Positions 32,517 to 39,188 of a stretch of 40,129 bases of DNA are shown here, one piece after another. The number at the start of each line of letters is the position of its first letter. Position 1 is the first letter of the stretch. The DNA comes from an uncultured Clostridia bacterium (GTDB lineage Bacteria; Bacillota; Clostridia; Christensenellales; UBA3700). The position numbers and the translations under genes are program-made. A model generated the notes under the pieces. That model was not told the DNA's origin. It worked only from the letters and a program-made list of their open reading frames with translations, and made no database searches. The stretch spans positions 1 to 40,129 of the forward strand of contig CAMWQA010000009.1 in assembly GCA_947176265.1 (NCBI GenBank). The letters are read 5' to 3'.

Positions 32517-32880
32517 GAGCGGAGAAGATTATTTAGAGGCGATATTGTTTATCGAGGAACAAAAAGGCAGGGTAAAATCTGTTGATATTGCCAACTTTTT
32601 GGGAGTGTCTAAGCCTAGCGTAAACAAAGCGTTGACTATTCTGCAAGAAATGGGTTACGTCAGCAAGCCGAGTTACGGAGAAGTTACGATTACCGAAGAA
32701 GGCAAACGGAGAGCAAAGACCGTCGCCGTTAAGCACGTCGCATTGACAAGATTGCTTACTGACGTATTGGGAGTAAGCGTCGATACGGCAGAAAAGGACG
32801 CTTGCAAGATAGAGCATGATATCAGCGAAGAAACAACAGAAAAACTAATCGCATATCTTGATATGTTAGGCGATAAGTGA
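32500..32880 (+). CDS. DtxR/MntR family metal-dependent regulator (short form)
   Basis: A 126-residue DtxR-family repressor: N-terminal winged helix (YLEAILFIEEQKGRVKSVDIANFLGVSKPSVNKAL) and a dimerisation/metal domain, without the SH3-like third domain. Metal positions by family numbering: D10, H79, C102, E105 and H106. C102 is as in iron-type DtxR/IdeR, whereas D at position 10 is as in manganese-type MntR (D8). E83 and H98 of DtxR are replaced by Thr and Glu, so the ancillary site is altered. GGGAG lies before the ATG at 32500, which is inside the upstream membrane-protein gene; an earlier start at 32437 is rejected. No operator or iron gene is obvious nearby. The stop codon lies inside a palindromic repeat. 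Confidence 0.88.
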   Translation: MNQLHKSGEDYLEAILFIEEQKGRVKSVDIANFLGVSKPSVNKALTILQEMGYVSKPSYGEVTITEEGKRRAKTVAVKHVALTRLLTDVLGVSVDTAEKDACKIEHDISEETTEKLIAYLDMLGDK

Positions 32881-33014
32881 GGTGTCGCAATTTTACACGG
32901 CAACAGTGTTTCCCATACGTCTTCAAACTCACTTGGCGTACATTAAGTACGACTGCATTCGTTTTCATTGTATGAAAAACATTTTTGTTCGTGAAAATCT
33001 TGTGCCACTCACTT
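32875..33014. repeat. Long near-palindromic element, copy 4, overlapping the dtxR-type stop codon
   Basis: Arms AAGTGAGGTGTCGCAA (from 32875) and TTGTGCCACTCACTT (to 33014). The left arm contains the TGA stop of the regulator gene at 32878-32880. Centre CGTAC (32937-32941), ATTAA loop, GTACG (32947-32951), midway between the ends. Roughly four-fifths identical, by eye, to copy 2 at 7069. Confidence 0.85.
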
Positions 33015-33069
33015 ATCGCCTAACGAGGGCGAAGTTATGTTTAAATATTTATAAAAGTTTAAAATTAAA

Positions 33070-33098
33070 TTGACAATAAGTAATTTTAAAAATATAAT
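33070..33098 (+). promoter_or_regulatory. Perfect-consensus sigma-A promoter of the PfoR-like gene
   Basis: TTGACA (33070-33075), exactly 17 bp, TATAAT (33093-33098). Both hexamers and the spacing are consensus, so transcription should be strong unless repressed. Start near 33105. Confidence 0.9.
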
Positions 33099-33129
33099 AT
33101 TACCAATCACACATATTGGGAGGTTGGGT

Positions 33130-34380
33130 ATGGACGAAATGCCTATTACCGCTGCCGAAGAAGAGCAGAAGACACCCCAAGTGGAAGAAGTAGTTTCAAA
33201 ATCCCCACAAAGCCAAGACGATAAAAAACAAAATAAGTTTTGGACATTTACCAAAAAACTTTCAAAGAGATGGTTTATCGAAGCCTTTACGGGTATGGCG
33301 CAAGGACTTTTCGTCACGTTGATAGCAGGCACGATTTTTACCACGCTCGGTCAGTACGTTTTCACGGAAAACAATGCAGTAGGACGTTTGCTTGTCATAG
33401 CCGGCAAGATAGCTTCGCTCTTGATGGGCGCAGGTATCGGCGCGGGCATCGCGCACAGACTTAAGATGCCGCCGCTTGTCATATTCAGCGCAATAGTAGC
33501 CGGCTTTATCGGCGCGTGGGCGGACACCTTTATCACGGCTGGTTGGGACGCTAACGCCGTCTCGGCTTTGGCAGGTAAGATTTTTGCCGGCAACGCAACT
33601 CGCCCCGGAAATCCTATAGGCGCGTACGTCACTGCTTTGATGGCTTGCGAGATAAGCGGATTAGTTGCAGGAAGGACTAAACTTGATATAATCATAGTGC
33701 CTTTCGTTTCGCTTATAGTTGCAATCTTAGGCGCGTTCGTATCGTGGCCGTTTATATGGCTCGTCAATATGCTTGGCAAGGGCATTGCCGTAGCTACTAG
33801 CATTACGCCGTTCTTTATGGGTATAATAGTAGCCGTAGTTATGGGTATACTTTTGACTTTGCCCACTTCAAGCGCGGCAATTTGGGTAGCTATAGCCGCG
33901 CCTATAATAGCCTCGGGATCGGCAGAAGAGGTAAGGGCGATATATATTGCAGGCGGAGCGGCGACTGTAGGTTGCGCTTGTCAAATGGTAGGCTTTGCCG
34001 TGATGAGTTTTAAGGAAAACGGCTTTGGCGGACTTATATCGCAAGGCATAGGCACGTCGATGTTGCAAATCCCCAACGTAATGAAAAATCCACGAATAAT
34101 GTTACCCCCGATAATTGCCAGCGCAATATGCGGACCGCTTTCCACTTGCGTATTCAAACTTATGTGCGGAGCGTCTGGCGGCGGTATGGGTACTTGCGGA
34201 TTTGTAGGCATAATAGAAATTATATCCGCTTATAAGTCGCAGGGCGGTAATCTCGGACTTGTTATTTCAGGCATAATCTTACTTATGATAGTTTTGCCGG
34301 CAGTCTTAAGCTGGGCGTTCTGTCTTTTGTTTATTAAGGTTAAATGGATTAAAGAGGGGGATATGAAACTCCCAGAGTAA
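33130..34380 (+). CDS. PTS-IIC-like membrane protein, PfoR family
   Basis: A 416-residue polytopic membrane protein. After an acidic, soluble N-terminus of about 45 residues, the protein has some ten hydrophobic segments with the glycine-rich pattern (SLLMGAGIGAGIAHRLKMPP, AYVTALMACEISGLVAGRTK, LTLPTSSAAIWVAIAAP, CGASGGGMGTCGFVG) of the PTS_EIIC_2 group that includes PfoR. PfoR was described as affecting perfringolysin expression in Clostridium perfringens; most members are presumed sugar or small-molecule transporters with unproven function, and no PTS IIA/IIB or HPr partner is encoded here. A frame from 33070 starts in the promoter -35 box; GGGAGG (33118-33123) supports the ATG at 33130. 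The regulator lies upstream, separated by a repeat. Confidence 0.8.
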   Translation: MDEMPITAAEEEQKTPQVEEVVSKSPQSQDDKKQNKFWTFTKKLSKRWFIEAFTGMAQGLFVTLIAGTIFTTLGQYVFTENNAVGRLLVIAGKIASLLMGAGIGAGIAHRLKMPPLVIFSAIVAGFIGAWADTFITAGWDANAVSALAGKIFAGNATRPGNPIGAYVTALMACEISGLVAGRTKLDIIIVPFVSLIVAILGAFVSWPFIWLVNMLGKGIAVATSITPFFMGIIVAVVMGILLTLPTSSAAIWVAIAAPIIASGSAEEVRAIYIAGGAATVGCACQMVGFAVMSFKENGFGGLISQGIGTSMLQIPNVMKNPRIMLPPIIASAICGPLSTCVFKLMCGASGGGMGTCGFVGIIEIISAYKSQGGNLGLVISGIILLMIVLPAVLSWAFCLLFIKVKWIKEGDMKLPE

Positions 34381-34533
34381 GTAACCGACCGTGTATAGCG
34401 CCGCTCTTTTTGTCCTAACAACTAGGTCGCCCTCGGGGTCACGTACGGCAAGTACGCTCACCGCTCGGTTGCCGTTGCACGGGCAAAAATAACAGCACTC
34501 TCCACGCTCGCAAGTGTATAAAGTTAAGTAACT
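34376..34533. repeat. Long near-palindromic element, copy 5, overlapping the PfoR-like stop codon
   Basis: About 158 bp. Arms AGTAAGTAAC (from 34376) and GTTAAGTAACT (to 34533). The left arm contains the TAA stop at 34378-34380. Centre CGTAC (34442-34446), GGCAA loop, GTACG (34452-34456), about 5 bp left of the midpoint. Inner blocks such as TTTTTG-CC and CAAC also match in inverted orientation. Confidence 0.75.
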
Positions 34534-34556
34534 TTTCAAACGCGTCATTCTAAAAT

Positions 34557-34584
34557 ATCATTTCGACAGCAGTGGAGAAATCTC
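34557..34584. repeat. 28-nt dispersed hairpin repeat, copy C
   Basis: Unit ATC-ATTTC-(GACAGCAGTGGA)-GAAAT-CTC with the stem ATTTC / GAAAT. Its right part is shared with a terminator (34569-34597). Same length and plan as copies at 5461 and 18716. Confidence 0.7.
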
Positions 34585-34597
34585 CACTGCCTTTTTT
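34569..34597 (+). terminator. Intrinsic terminator of the PfoR-like gene, built on repeat copy C
   Basis: Perfect stem GCAGTGGA (34569-34576) / TCCACTGC (34583-34590) with loop GAAATC, followed by C and six T. The loop and part of the stem belong to the 28-nt repeat. Confidence 0.88.
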
Positions 34598-34647
34598 ATA
34601 TCGCTTTCTGCAGACGAAATATAACTCAAATTCTTTGATAAAAGATT

Positions 34648-34675
34648 TTGATAATTTTTCTTTTTGGTATATAAT
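34648..34675 (+). promoter_or_regulatory. Sigma-A promoter of pepF
   Basis: TTGATA (34648-34653), 16-bp spacer, TATAAT (34670-34675). Transcript start near 34682, about 31 nt before the ATG. Confidence 0.7.
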
Positions 34676-34712
34676 TATATAGTAAAAGACTTTATCAATT
34701 TGCGAGGTATTT

Positions 34713-36494
34713 ATGAAAGTATTATCAAGAAGTAAAATTGACAGGCAGTATAAATGGAGATTGGAAGATATAATCCCATCTGACGAAGAGTGGGAGAGAC
34801 TTTATTTAAACACGGAAAGCATGAGCAATGCTATAACCAAATATCAAGGCAAGTTGGGCGAAAAGGCGAGCATTTTGCAATGCTTGCGTTTTGACGACGA
34901 ATTGAGTATGAACGTAGAAAAACTCTACGTTTACGCAAAGATGCGCAAGGACGAAGATTGCTCGGTTGACAAATACGTAGGCATGGTAGACAGAATTAAA
35001 AATCTACTTGTAGACGTATCTGAAAAGTCTGCTTATATCATGCCGGAACTCTCGGCAAACAGCGAAGAGTTTTTGCGAGAGCTTGTCAGCGACGGAGATT
35101 TTGAGGACTATTCTTACACGATACAACTTATTATCAAAAACAAACGTCACACGCTGTCCACTCCTGAAGAAGTTTTGCTTGCCAAGACGGGGCTGTTCAG
35201 CGGTATATTCCAAGAAGCCTTTGGAATGTTTGACAATCTCGATATCAAGTTTAATAAATTTACTACCGTGAGCGGCGAAAAGGTTCAACTGTCTCACGGA
35301 CTGTACGGCGCGCTCATGCAGTCTACCGTACGCGATGATAGACGTAAAGCCTTTGAAACTATGTTTACCGCGTACAAGGATATGATAAATACTATTGCGA
35401 CCTTGTATATCGGCAACGTAAAAAAGAACGTTTTCTATTCGCAGGTGCGCAAGTACGAAAATTGTCTTGACAGAGCGACTAGCGGAGAAGACGTGTCTGT
35501 AGGCGTATATTACAGACTTTTGGACTGTATCAACGACAATATACCTCTTCTTCACAGATATTTGCGTTACCGCAGACACGCGCTTGGTTATCCGCAATTG
35601 CACATGTACGACTTGCATGTGCCAATCACAGGCGGAGACAGTCTCGGCGTAGAGTACGAAGAGGCTTGCAAGATAGTCAAAGAAGCGTTGCAACCGCTCG
35701 GCGAAGAGTATGCAGGTTTGCTAGACAAGGCTTTCAATGAAGGCTGGATAGACGTATACGAGAATAAAGGCAAGAGAAGCGGAGCTTACAGCTGGGGCTG
35801 TTTCGGCGCTCATCCTTACGTATTGCTCAACTATCAAAAGACGACCCACGATATTTTCACGATAGCGCACGAATTGGGACACGCTATGCACACGTATTAT
35901 TCAAACGCCAATCAGCCGTACCCAAAGGCGGACTACAAGATTTTCGTAGCAGAAGTCGCTTCCACAGTCAATGAAGTATTGCTTGTCCGCCACTTGTTAT
36001 CCAAAGCGCAAGGCGAACAGAAAAAGTATCTCTTGTCTTATCTATTGGATATGTTCCGTACTACGGTGTTCCGTCAGACGCAATTTGCGGAATTTGAATA
36101 CGAAGCGCACAAAATGGCGGAAGAGGGCAAGCCTATGAGCGCAGAAGCTCTTTGCGAAGTATATCGCAAGCTCAATAGAAAGTATTACGTGACCACGGGA
36201 GTACTCAACGACGACCTTATCAAATACGAGTGGGCGAGAATACCGCACTTCTACAACGCTTTTTACGTGTATAAATATTCTACCGGACTTATCAGCGCGT
36301 TGTGTATCGCCGACAATATTCTCAAAAACGGAGAAAGCGCAGTAGCCGATTACAAAAAATTCCTCAAAGCGGGCGGAAGTATGTCTCCGGTAGAGATACT
36401 CAAGTTGGCAGGCGTAGACTTGACAACCGACGAGCCTTACGAACAGGCAATGGCAATCTTTAAGGATACCTTAGAAGAGTTAGAAAAAATGTAA
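34713..36494 (+). CDS. pepF: Oligoendopeptidase F (M3B metallopeptidase)
   Basis: Cytoplasmic zinc peptidase that cuts oligopeptides of about 7-17 residues. The 593-residue protein has the M3 helical body and the catalytic motif FTIAHELGHAMH (H386, E387, H390) with the downstream zinc ligand glutamate in FVAEVASTVNEVLL. The N-terminal part (SRSKIDRQYKWRLEDIIPSDEEW) matches PepF. Length is typical. GAGG lies before the ATG. It is a single-gene unit with its own promoter and lies between a terminator and the dnaB promoter, so its position suggests no operon partner. Confidence 0.96.
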   Translation: MKVLSRSKIDRQYKWRLEDIIPSDEEWERLYLNTESMSNAITKYQGKLGEKASILQCLRFDDELSMNVEKLYVYAKMRKDEDCSVDKYVGMVDRIKNLLVDVSEKSAYIMPELSANSEEFLRELVSDGDFEDYSYTIQLIIKNKRHTLSTPEEVLLAKTGLFSGIFQEAFGMFDNLDIKFNKFTTVSGEKVQLSHGLYGALMQSTVRDDRRKAFETMFTAYKDMINTIATLYIGNVKKNVFYSQVRKYENCLDRATSGEDVSVGVYYRLLDCINDNIPLLHRYLRYRRHALGYPQLHMYDLHVPITGGDSLGVEYEEACKIVKEALQPLGEEYAGLLDKAFNEGWIDVYENKGKRSGAYSWGCFGAHPYVLLNYQKTTHDIFTIAHELGHAMHTYYSNANQPYPKADYKIFVAEVASTVNEVLLVRHLLSKAQGEQKKYLLSYLLDMFRTTVFRQTQFAEFEYEAHKMAEEGKPMSAEALCEVYRKLNRKYYVTTGVLNDDLIKYEWARIPHFYNAFYVYKYSTGLISALCIADNILKNGESAVADYKKFLKAGGSMSPVEILKLAGVDLTTDEPYEQAMAIFKDTLEELEKM

Positions 36495-36508
36495 TTTATC
36501 AATTACGT

Positions 36509-36538
36509 TTGACTAAAGAACAGCTTTTATATTATTAT
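36509..36538 (+). promoter_or_regulatory. Candidate promoter of dnaB
   Basis: TTGACT (36509-36514), 18-bp spacer, TATTAT (36533-36538), about 17 nt before the ATG with GGAG between. It begins 15 bp after the pepF stop codon. Confidence 0.6.
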
Positions 36539-36554
36539 AGAAGCGGAGATAAAT

Positions 36555-38036
36555 ATGGCAGAAGAAAAGAAACAAAACAATATCGTAAGGAGTATGCCTT
36601 GCTCGTTAGAGGCGGAGCAAGCGGTACTCGGCGCAATTATAAGCGACAACGAAGTGGCTATACGCATAGTCAGCGATTTGGTTGTCGACGATTTTTATGC
36701 AAAAAATCACAAGACGATATTTGAGCAGATACAAAAGTTAAGCAAAGAAAACAAGCCTATAGATATAGTAATGCTTGCAAGTTCTTTAGATAGAGACGGT
36801 AAACTTGCCGAAGTGGGCGGGGTTACCACCTTGGATGAATTGGTGGACAGTATACCTTCTACCGCCAACGTAGATTATTATGTCAATATACTCAATCAAA
36901 ATGCATTGCGCAGACGTCTTATCAGAGAATGTCGCGGCATAGTCGACAAGTCGTATGAGGAAGAAGACGCAGAGAAGGTCTTGGCTTACGCAGAGTCGCA
37001 AATATACAACGTGGCTGAAAAGAAAGATTCGTCGTCGCTTCTTCACGTCTCCAATTCCACAGTCGAAGTGATGGAAAGGATAGAAAAGGCTTATAGAGAA
37101 AACGGCAGTCAAGGCGGTCTCAAAGTTGGATTTAAGAATTTGGACGAGGCCACCAACGGATTCTTGCCCGGTCAAATGATAGTTCTTGCCGCCCGCCCCG
37201 GTTGCGGTAAGACCTCGTTCGTAATGAATATGGTTGCCAATCTGGCAAGCAAAGCGGACTCCCAAGAAGTCGTTGCCGTATTTAACCTCGAAATGTCCGC
37301 CGGCGAACTCGTAATGAGACTTATCTCCAATATTGCGAGACTTGACTCTAGAGACCTATTGGGCGGTCTTGAGAACAAGGACAACCTTGACAGAGTATGG
37401 AGCGCGCAAGATATTTTGCAAAGAAGCAATATTTATATAGACGATACGGCGGCAATTACCACCGAGCAGATTATGTCCAAGTGCAGAAGACTCAAGATGC
37501 AAAAGGGCAGACTTGACCTCGTAGTAATCGACTATTTGCAACTTATTACGTCAAGCGATTCCAAGAAATCAAGACTTGACAGCGTTACGGATATATCCCG
37601 TTATATCAAGATTCTTGCCAAAGAACTCAAAGTGCCGGTTATCATTTTGTCGCAGATGTCGAGAAGCATCGAAAAGAGAGATGACGGAGATAAAGATCCA
37701 AAGCTTTCCGACTTGAGAGATTCGGGAGCAATCGAGCAGGACGCAGATATAGTAGCATTCCTTACGGACGGAGATTTCAACGTAGACGCGGGCAACGCCG
37801 CAATTCGTTTGATGATAGCCAAGCACCGTAACGGTTCGGTATGCGAATTGTATTTTGAATGGGATAAGAGCAAAATGCGCTTTAGACCTACGATAGCCAC
37901 CAGAATTGCGCCCACCGCCAAGACGGACGACGGGGATATGCAATCGGCGGGCGGTATTGATATACCTCTTCCCGACGCTCCCGACGATAGCGGAGATTTC
38001 AGCGTCGGCGGAGTAGATATTTCAGATTTATATTAG
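36555..38036 (+). CDS. dnaB: Replicative DNA helicase
   Basis: Hexameric 5'-3' helicase of the replication fork (called DnaC in Bacillus). The 493-residue protein has the N-terminal DnaB domain (SLEAEQAVLGAIISDNEVA, AKNHKTIFEQIQKL), the linker helix, and the RecA-like C-terminal domain with Walker A ARPGCGKTSF (from about residue 213), Walker B LDLVVIDYLQLI and the DLRDSGAIEQDADIV motif. No intein is present. A glycine/aspartate-rich tail of about 40 residues at the C-terminus (PDDSGDFSVGGVDISDLY) extends beyond the usual end. GGAG precedes the ATG. The usual neighbours rplI and purA are absent. Confidence 0.97.
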   Translation: MAEEKKQNNIVRSMPCSLEAEQAVLGAIISDNEVAIRIVSDLVVDDFYAKNHKTIFEQIQKLSKENKPIDIVMLASSLDRDGKLAEVGGVTTLDELVDSIPSTANVDYYVNILNQNALRRRLIRECRGIVDKSYEEEDAEKVLAYAESQIYNVAEKKDSSSLLHVSNSTVEVMERIEKAYRENGSQGGLKVGFKNLDEATNGFLPGQMIVLAARPGCGKTSFVMNMVANLASKADSQEVVAVFNLEMSAGELVMRLISNIARLDSRDLLGGLENKDNLDRVWSAQDILQRSNIYIDDTAAITTEQIMSKCRRLKMQKGRLDLVVIDYLQLITSSDSKKSRLDSVTDISRYIKILAKELKVPVIILSQMSRSIEKRDDGDKDPKLSDLRDSGAIEQDADIVAFLTDGDFNVDAGNAAIRLMIAKHRNGSVCELYFEWDKSKMRFRPTIATRIAPTAKTDDGDMQSAGGIDIPLPDAPDDSGDFSVGGVDISDLY

Positions 38037-38053
38037 AGTTAGATTAAATAAAT

Positions 38054-38097
38054 GAAAAGGTTATTTCAGGCTTTCGATGAGTTCTAATAACCTTTTC
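38054..38097. terminator. Candidate terminator in the dnaB / GNAT convergence
   Basis: Perfect 12-bp inverted repeat GAAAAGGTTATT (38054-38065) / AATAACCTTTTC (38086-38097) with a 20-nt loop. Its left arm includes the stop codon of the minus-strand GNAT gene at 38061-38063. T-runs are short on both sides, so strength is uncertain. Confidence 0.5.
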
Positions 38098-38813
38098 TCG
38101 TTTAAAATTTCGTTTGTGACGTAATTCCCATTATAGAAAACTGCGTAATTTGTCCAAGCCATAGGCGCATTTTGCGCTTTTTCTTTGCTGTCTATAAAAA
38201 TGGTCTCTAATTGAATACCTTTTTCTTTTGCAAATTTTTCTACTATTGGGATATATTTTGCGGTAAAGGGGCATCCGTGCGAGTAATAAATGACGAAGCC
38301 TTGTTTATCTATGCGAGGTTGTTTTGCGCAAGGCTTAAATTTGGGTACATTCGTATCGTTGCCAAACGGCAGATACATTAGCGTAAAATTCGGCTCGGCA
38401 GTGTCGGCAATCTTAAATCCTTTATATGCGAGGTATTTTGGGTCGGATAAATAGGGCATCTTTTTGGGAGAAGAAATTACGGTAATACCGCGTTTTCCCT
38501 GAGATTTTGCATCGGCAATGCAGGAGGATAATAAATCGTTTGCATACCCGTGTCCCTTAAATGAGCCCGAAACCCAAAAACAATTTATGTGTAAAAAATC
38601 GTTTGCCTCGATAGGACACCATGCGTTTTCTGCGGGAATATATTCGATAAAACATTTGCCTCGCTCGGTGGATTTTAAGAAAGTCAATCCCTCTTTCAAT
38701 CTCTCGGCAAGCCACGCTTTTTTACTTGAGACCTGTATATCTTTGTTGTTTGAGATAGCGCAACAAATATGTTCTTTTTCCAAATTATCAAGTGTAAGTT
38801 TTACATATTCCAT
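38061..38813 (-). CDS. GNAT acetyltransferase with C-terminal YoaP domain
   Basis: A 250-residue two-domain protein. The N-terminal GNAT acyltransferase domain (about 1-150) has the acetyl-CoA loop GSFKGHGYANDLL (residues 83-95). The C-terminal part (about 165-250) resembles the YoaP domain of B. subtilis YoaP, a thioredoxin-like fold with GFVIYYSHGCPFTAKY and a single reactive-looking cysteine (C181) but no CxxC. The substrate is unknown. Many cysteines occur elsewhere in it. AGAAGG precedes the ATG. It has a good promoter and is transcribed alone, opposite to yqfC. Confidence 0.85.
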   Translation of the reverse strand: MEYVKLTLDNLEKEHICCAISNNKDIQVSSKKAWLAERLKEGLTFLKSTERGKCFIEYIPAENAWCPIEANDFLHINCFWVSGSFKGHGYANDLLSSCIADAKSQGKRGITVISSPKKMPYLSDPKYLAYKGFKIADTAEPNFTLMYLPFGNDTNVPKFKPCAKQPRIDKQGFVIYYSHGCPFTAKYIPIVEKFAKEKGIQLETIFIDSKEKAQNAPMAWTNYAVFYNGNYVTNEILNEKRLLELIESLK

Positions 38814-38842
38814 TTTAACAGCCTTCTACATTAGATATTGTA

Positions 38843-38871
38843 ATTATAGCAAAGAGAAAAAGATTTTTCAA
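38843..38871 (-). promoter_or_regulatory. Sigma-A promoter of the GNAT-YoaP gene
   Basis: Minus strand: TTGAAA (38871-38866), 17-bp spacer, TATAAT (38848-38843), about 30 nt before the ATG at 38813. Confidence 0.75.
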
Positions 38872-38915
38872 CAAAAACTCTAATAAATCTATATAGACCC
38901 GAATATATATAGACT

Positions 38916-39188
38916 ATGAGTTACAAGAAAGAAATTCAAAGCAAATTAAAAAGCAATTTAGACGGTATCGGCAATTATTTTACGATTACCGTCGACAAGG
39001 GATACGCTGTGATAGAAGGTCACAAGGGTATCGTGCAGTTTGACAAAGAGCAAATTATCGTCAAGCTTAAAAAGGGAAGCGCAATTTTTAAGGGCAAAGA
39101 TTTGTGTATTGCAAGTTCGCAAAGTAAAGAACTCGTCATAAAGGGAGACGTTACCGACGTTTCGCTCGAGGGGGTGTATAAACAATGA
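38916..39188 (+). CDS. yqfC: Sporulation protein YqfC (YabP/YqfC family)
   Basis: A 90-residue protein of the YabP/YqfC family. In B. subtilis yqfC is a mother-cell gene under sigma-E. The repeating beta pattern (YFTITVDKGYAVIEGHKGIVQFD, IVKLKKGSAIFKGKDL, KELVIKGDVTDVSLEG) is that of the family. There is no recognisable Shine-Dalgarno before the ATG, and upstream sequence (TATATA boxes at about 38901-38910) contains no confident sigma-E promoter. The stop overlaps the yqfD start by 4 nt (ATGA). The pair indicates a spore-forming lineage; it does not prove that this organism still sporulates. Confidence 0.88.
   Translation: MSYKKEIQSKLKSNLDGIGNYFTITVDKGYAVIEGHKGIVQFDKEQIIVKLKKGSAIFKGKDLCIASSQSKELVIKGDVTDVSLEGVYKQ

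Noticed and set aside
32882..33073. 63-residue open frame after the DtxR-type gene
   Set aside because: It is wholly within palindromic copy 4 and the following spacer. The similar peptide in copy 2 reflects repeat homology, not a protein family.
33070..33129. Earlier TTG start for the PfoR-like protein
   Set aside because: It coincides with the -35 box of the gene's own promoter, so it cannot be in the transcript from that promoter.
3332..34584. CRISPR array or mobile element made of the dispersed repeats
   Set aside because: The repeats are far apart, with no regular spacers, no cas genes, no transposase and no evident target-site duplications.
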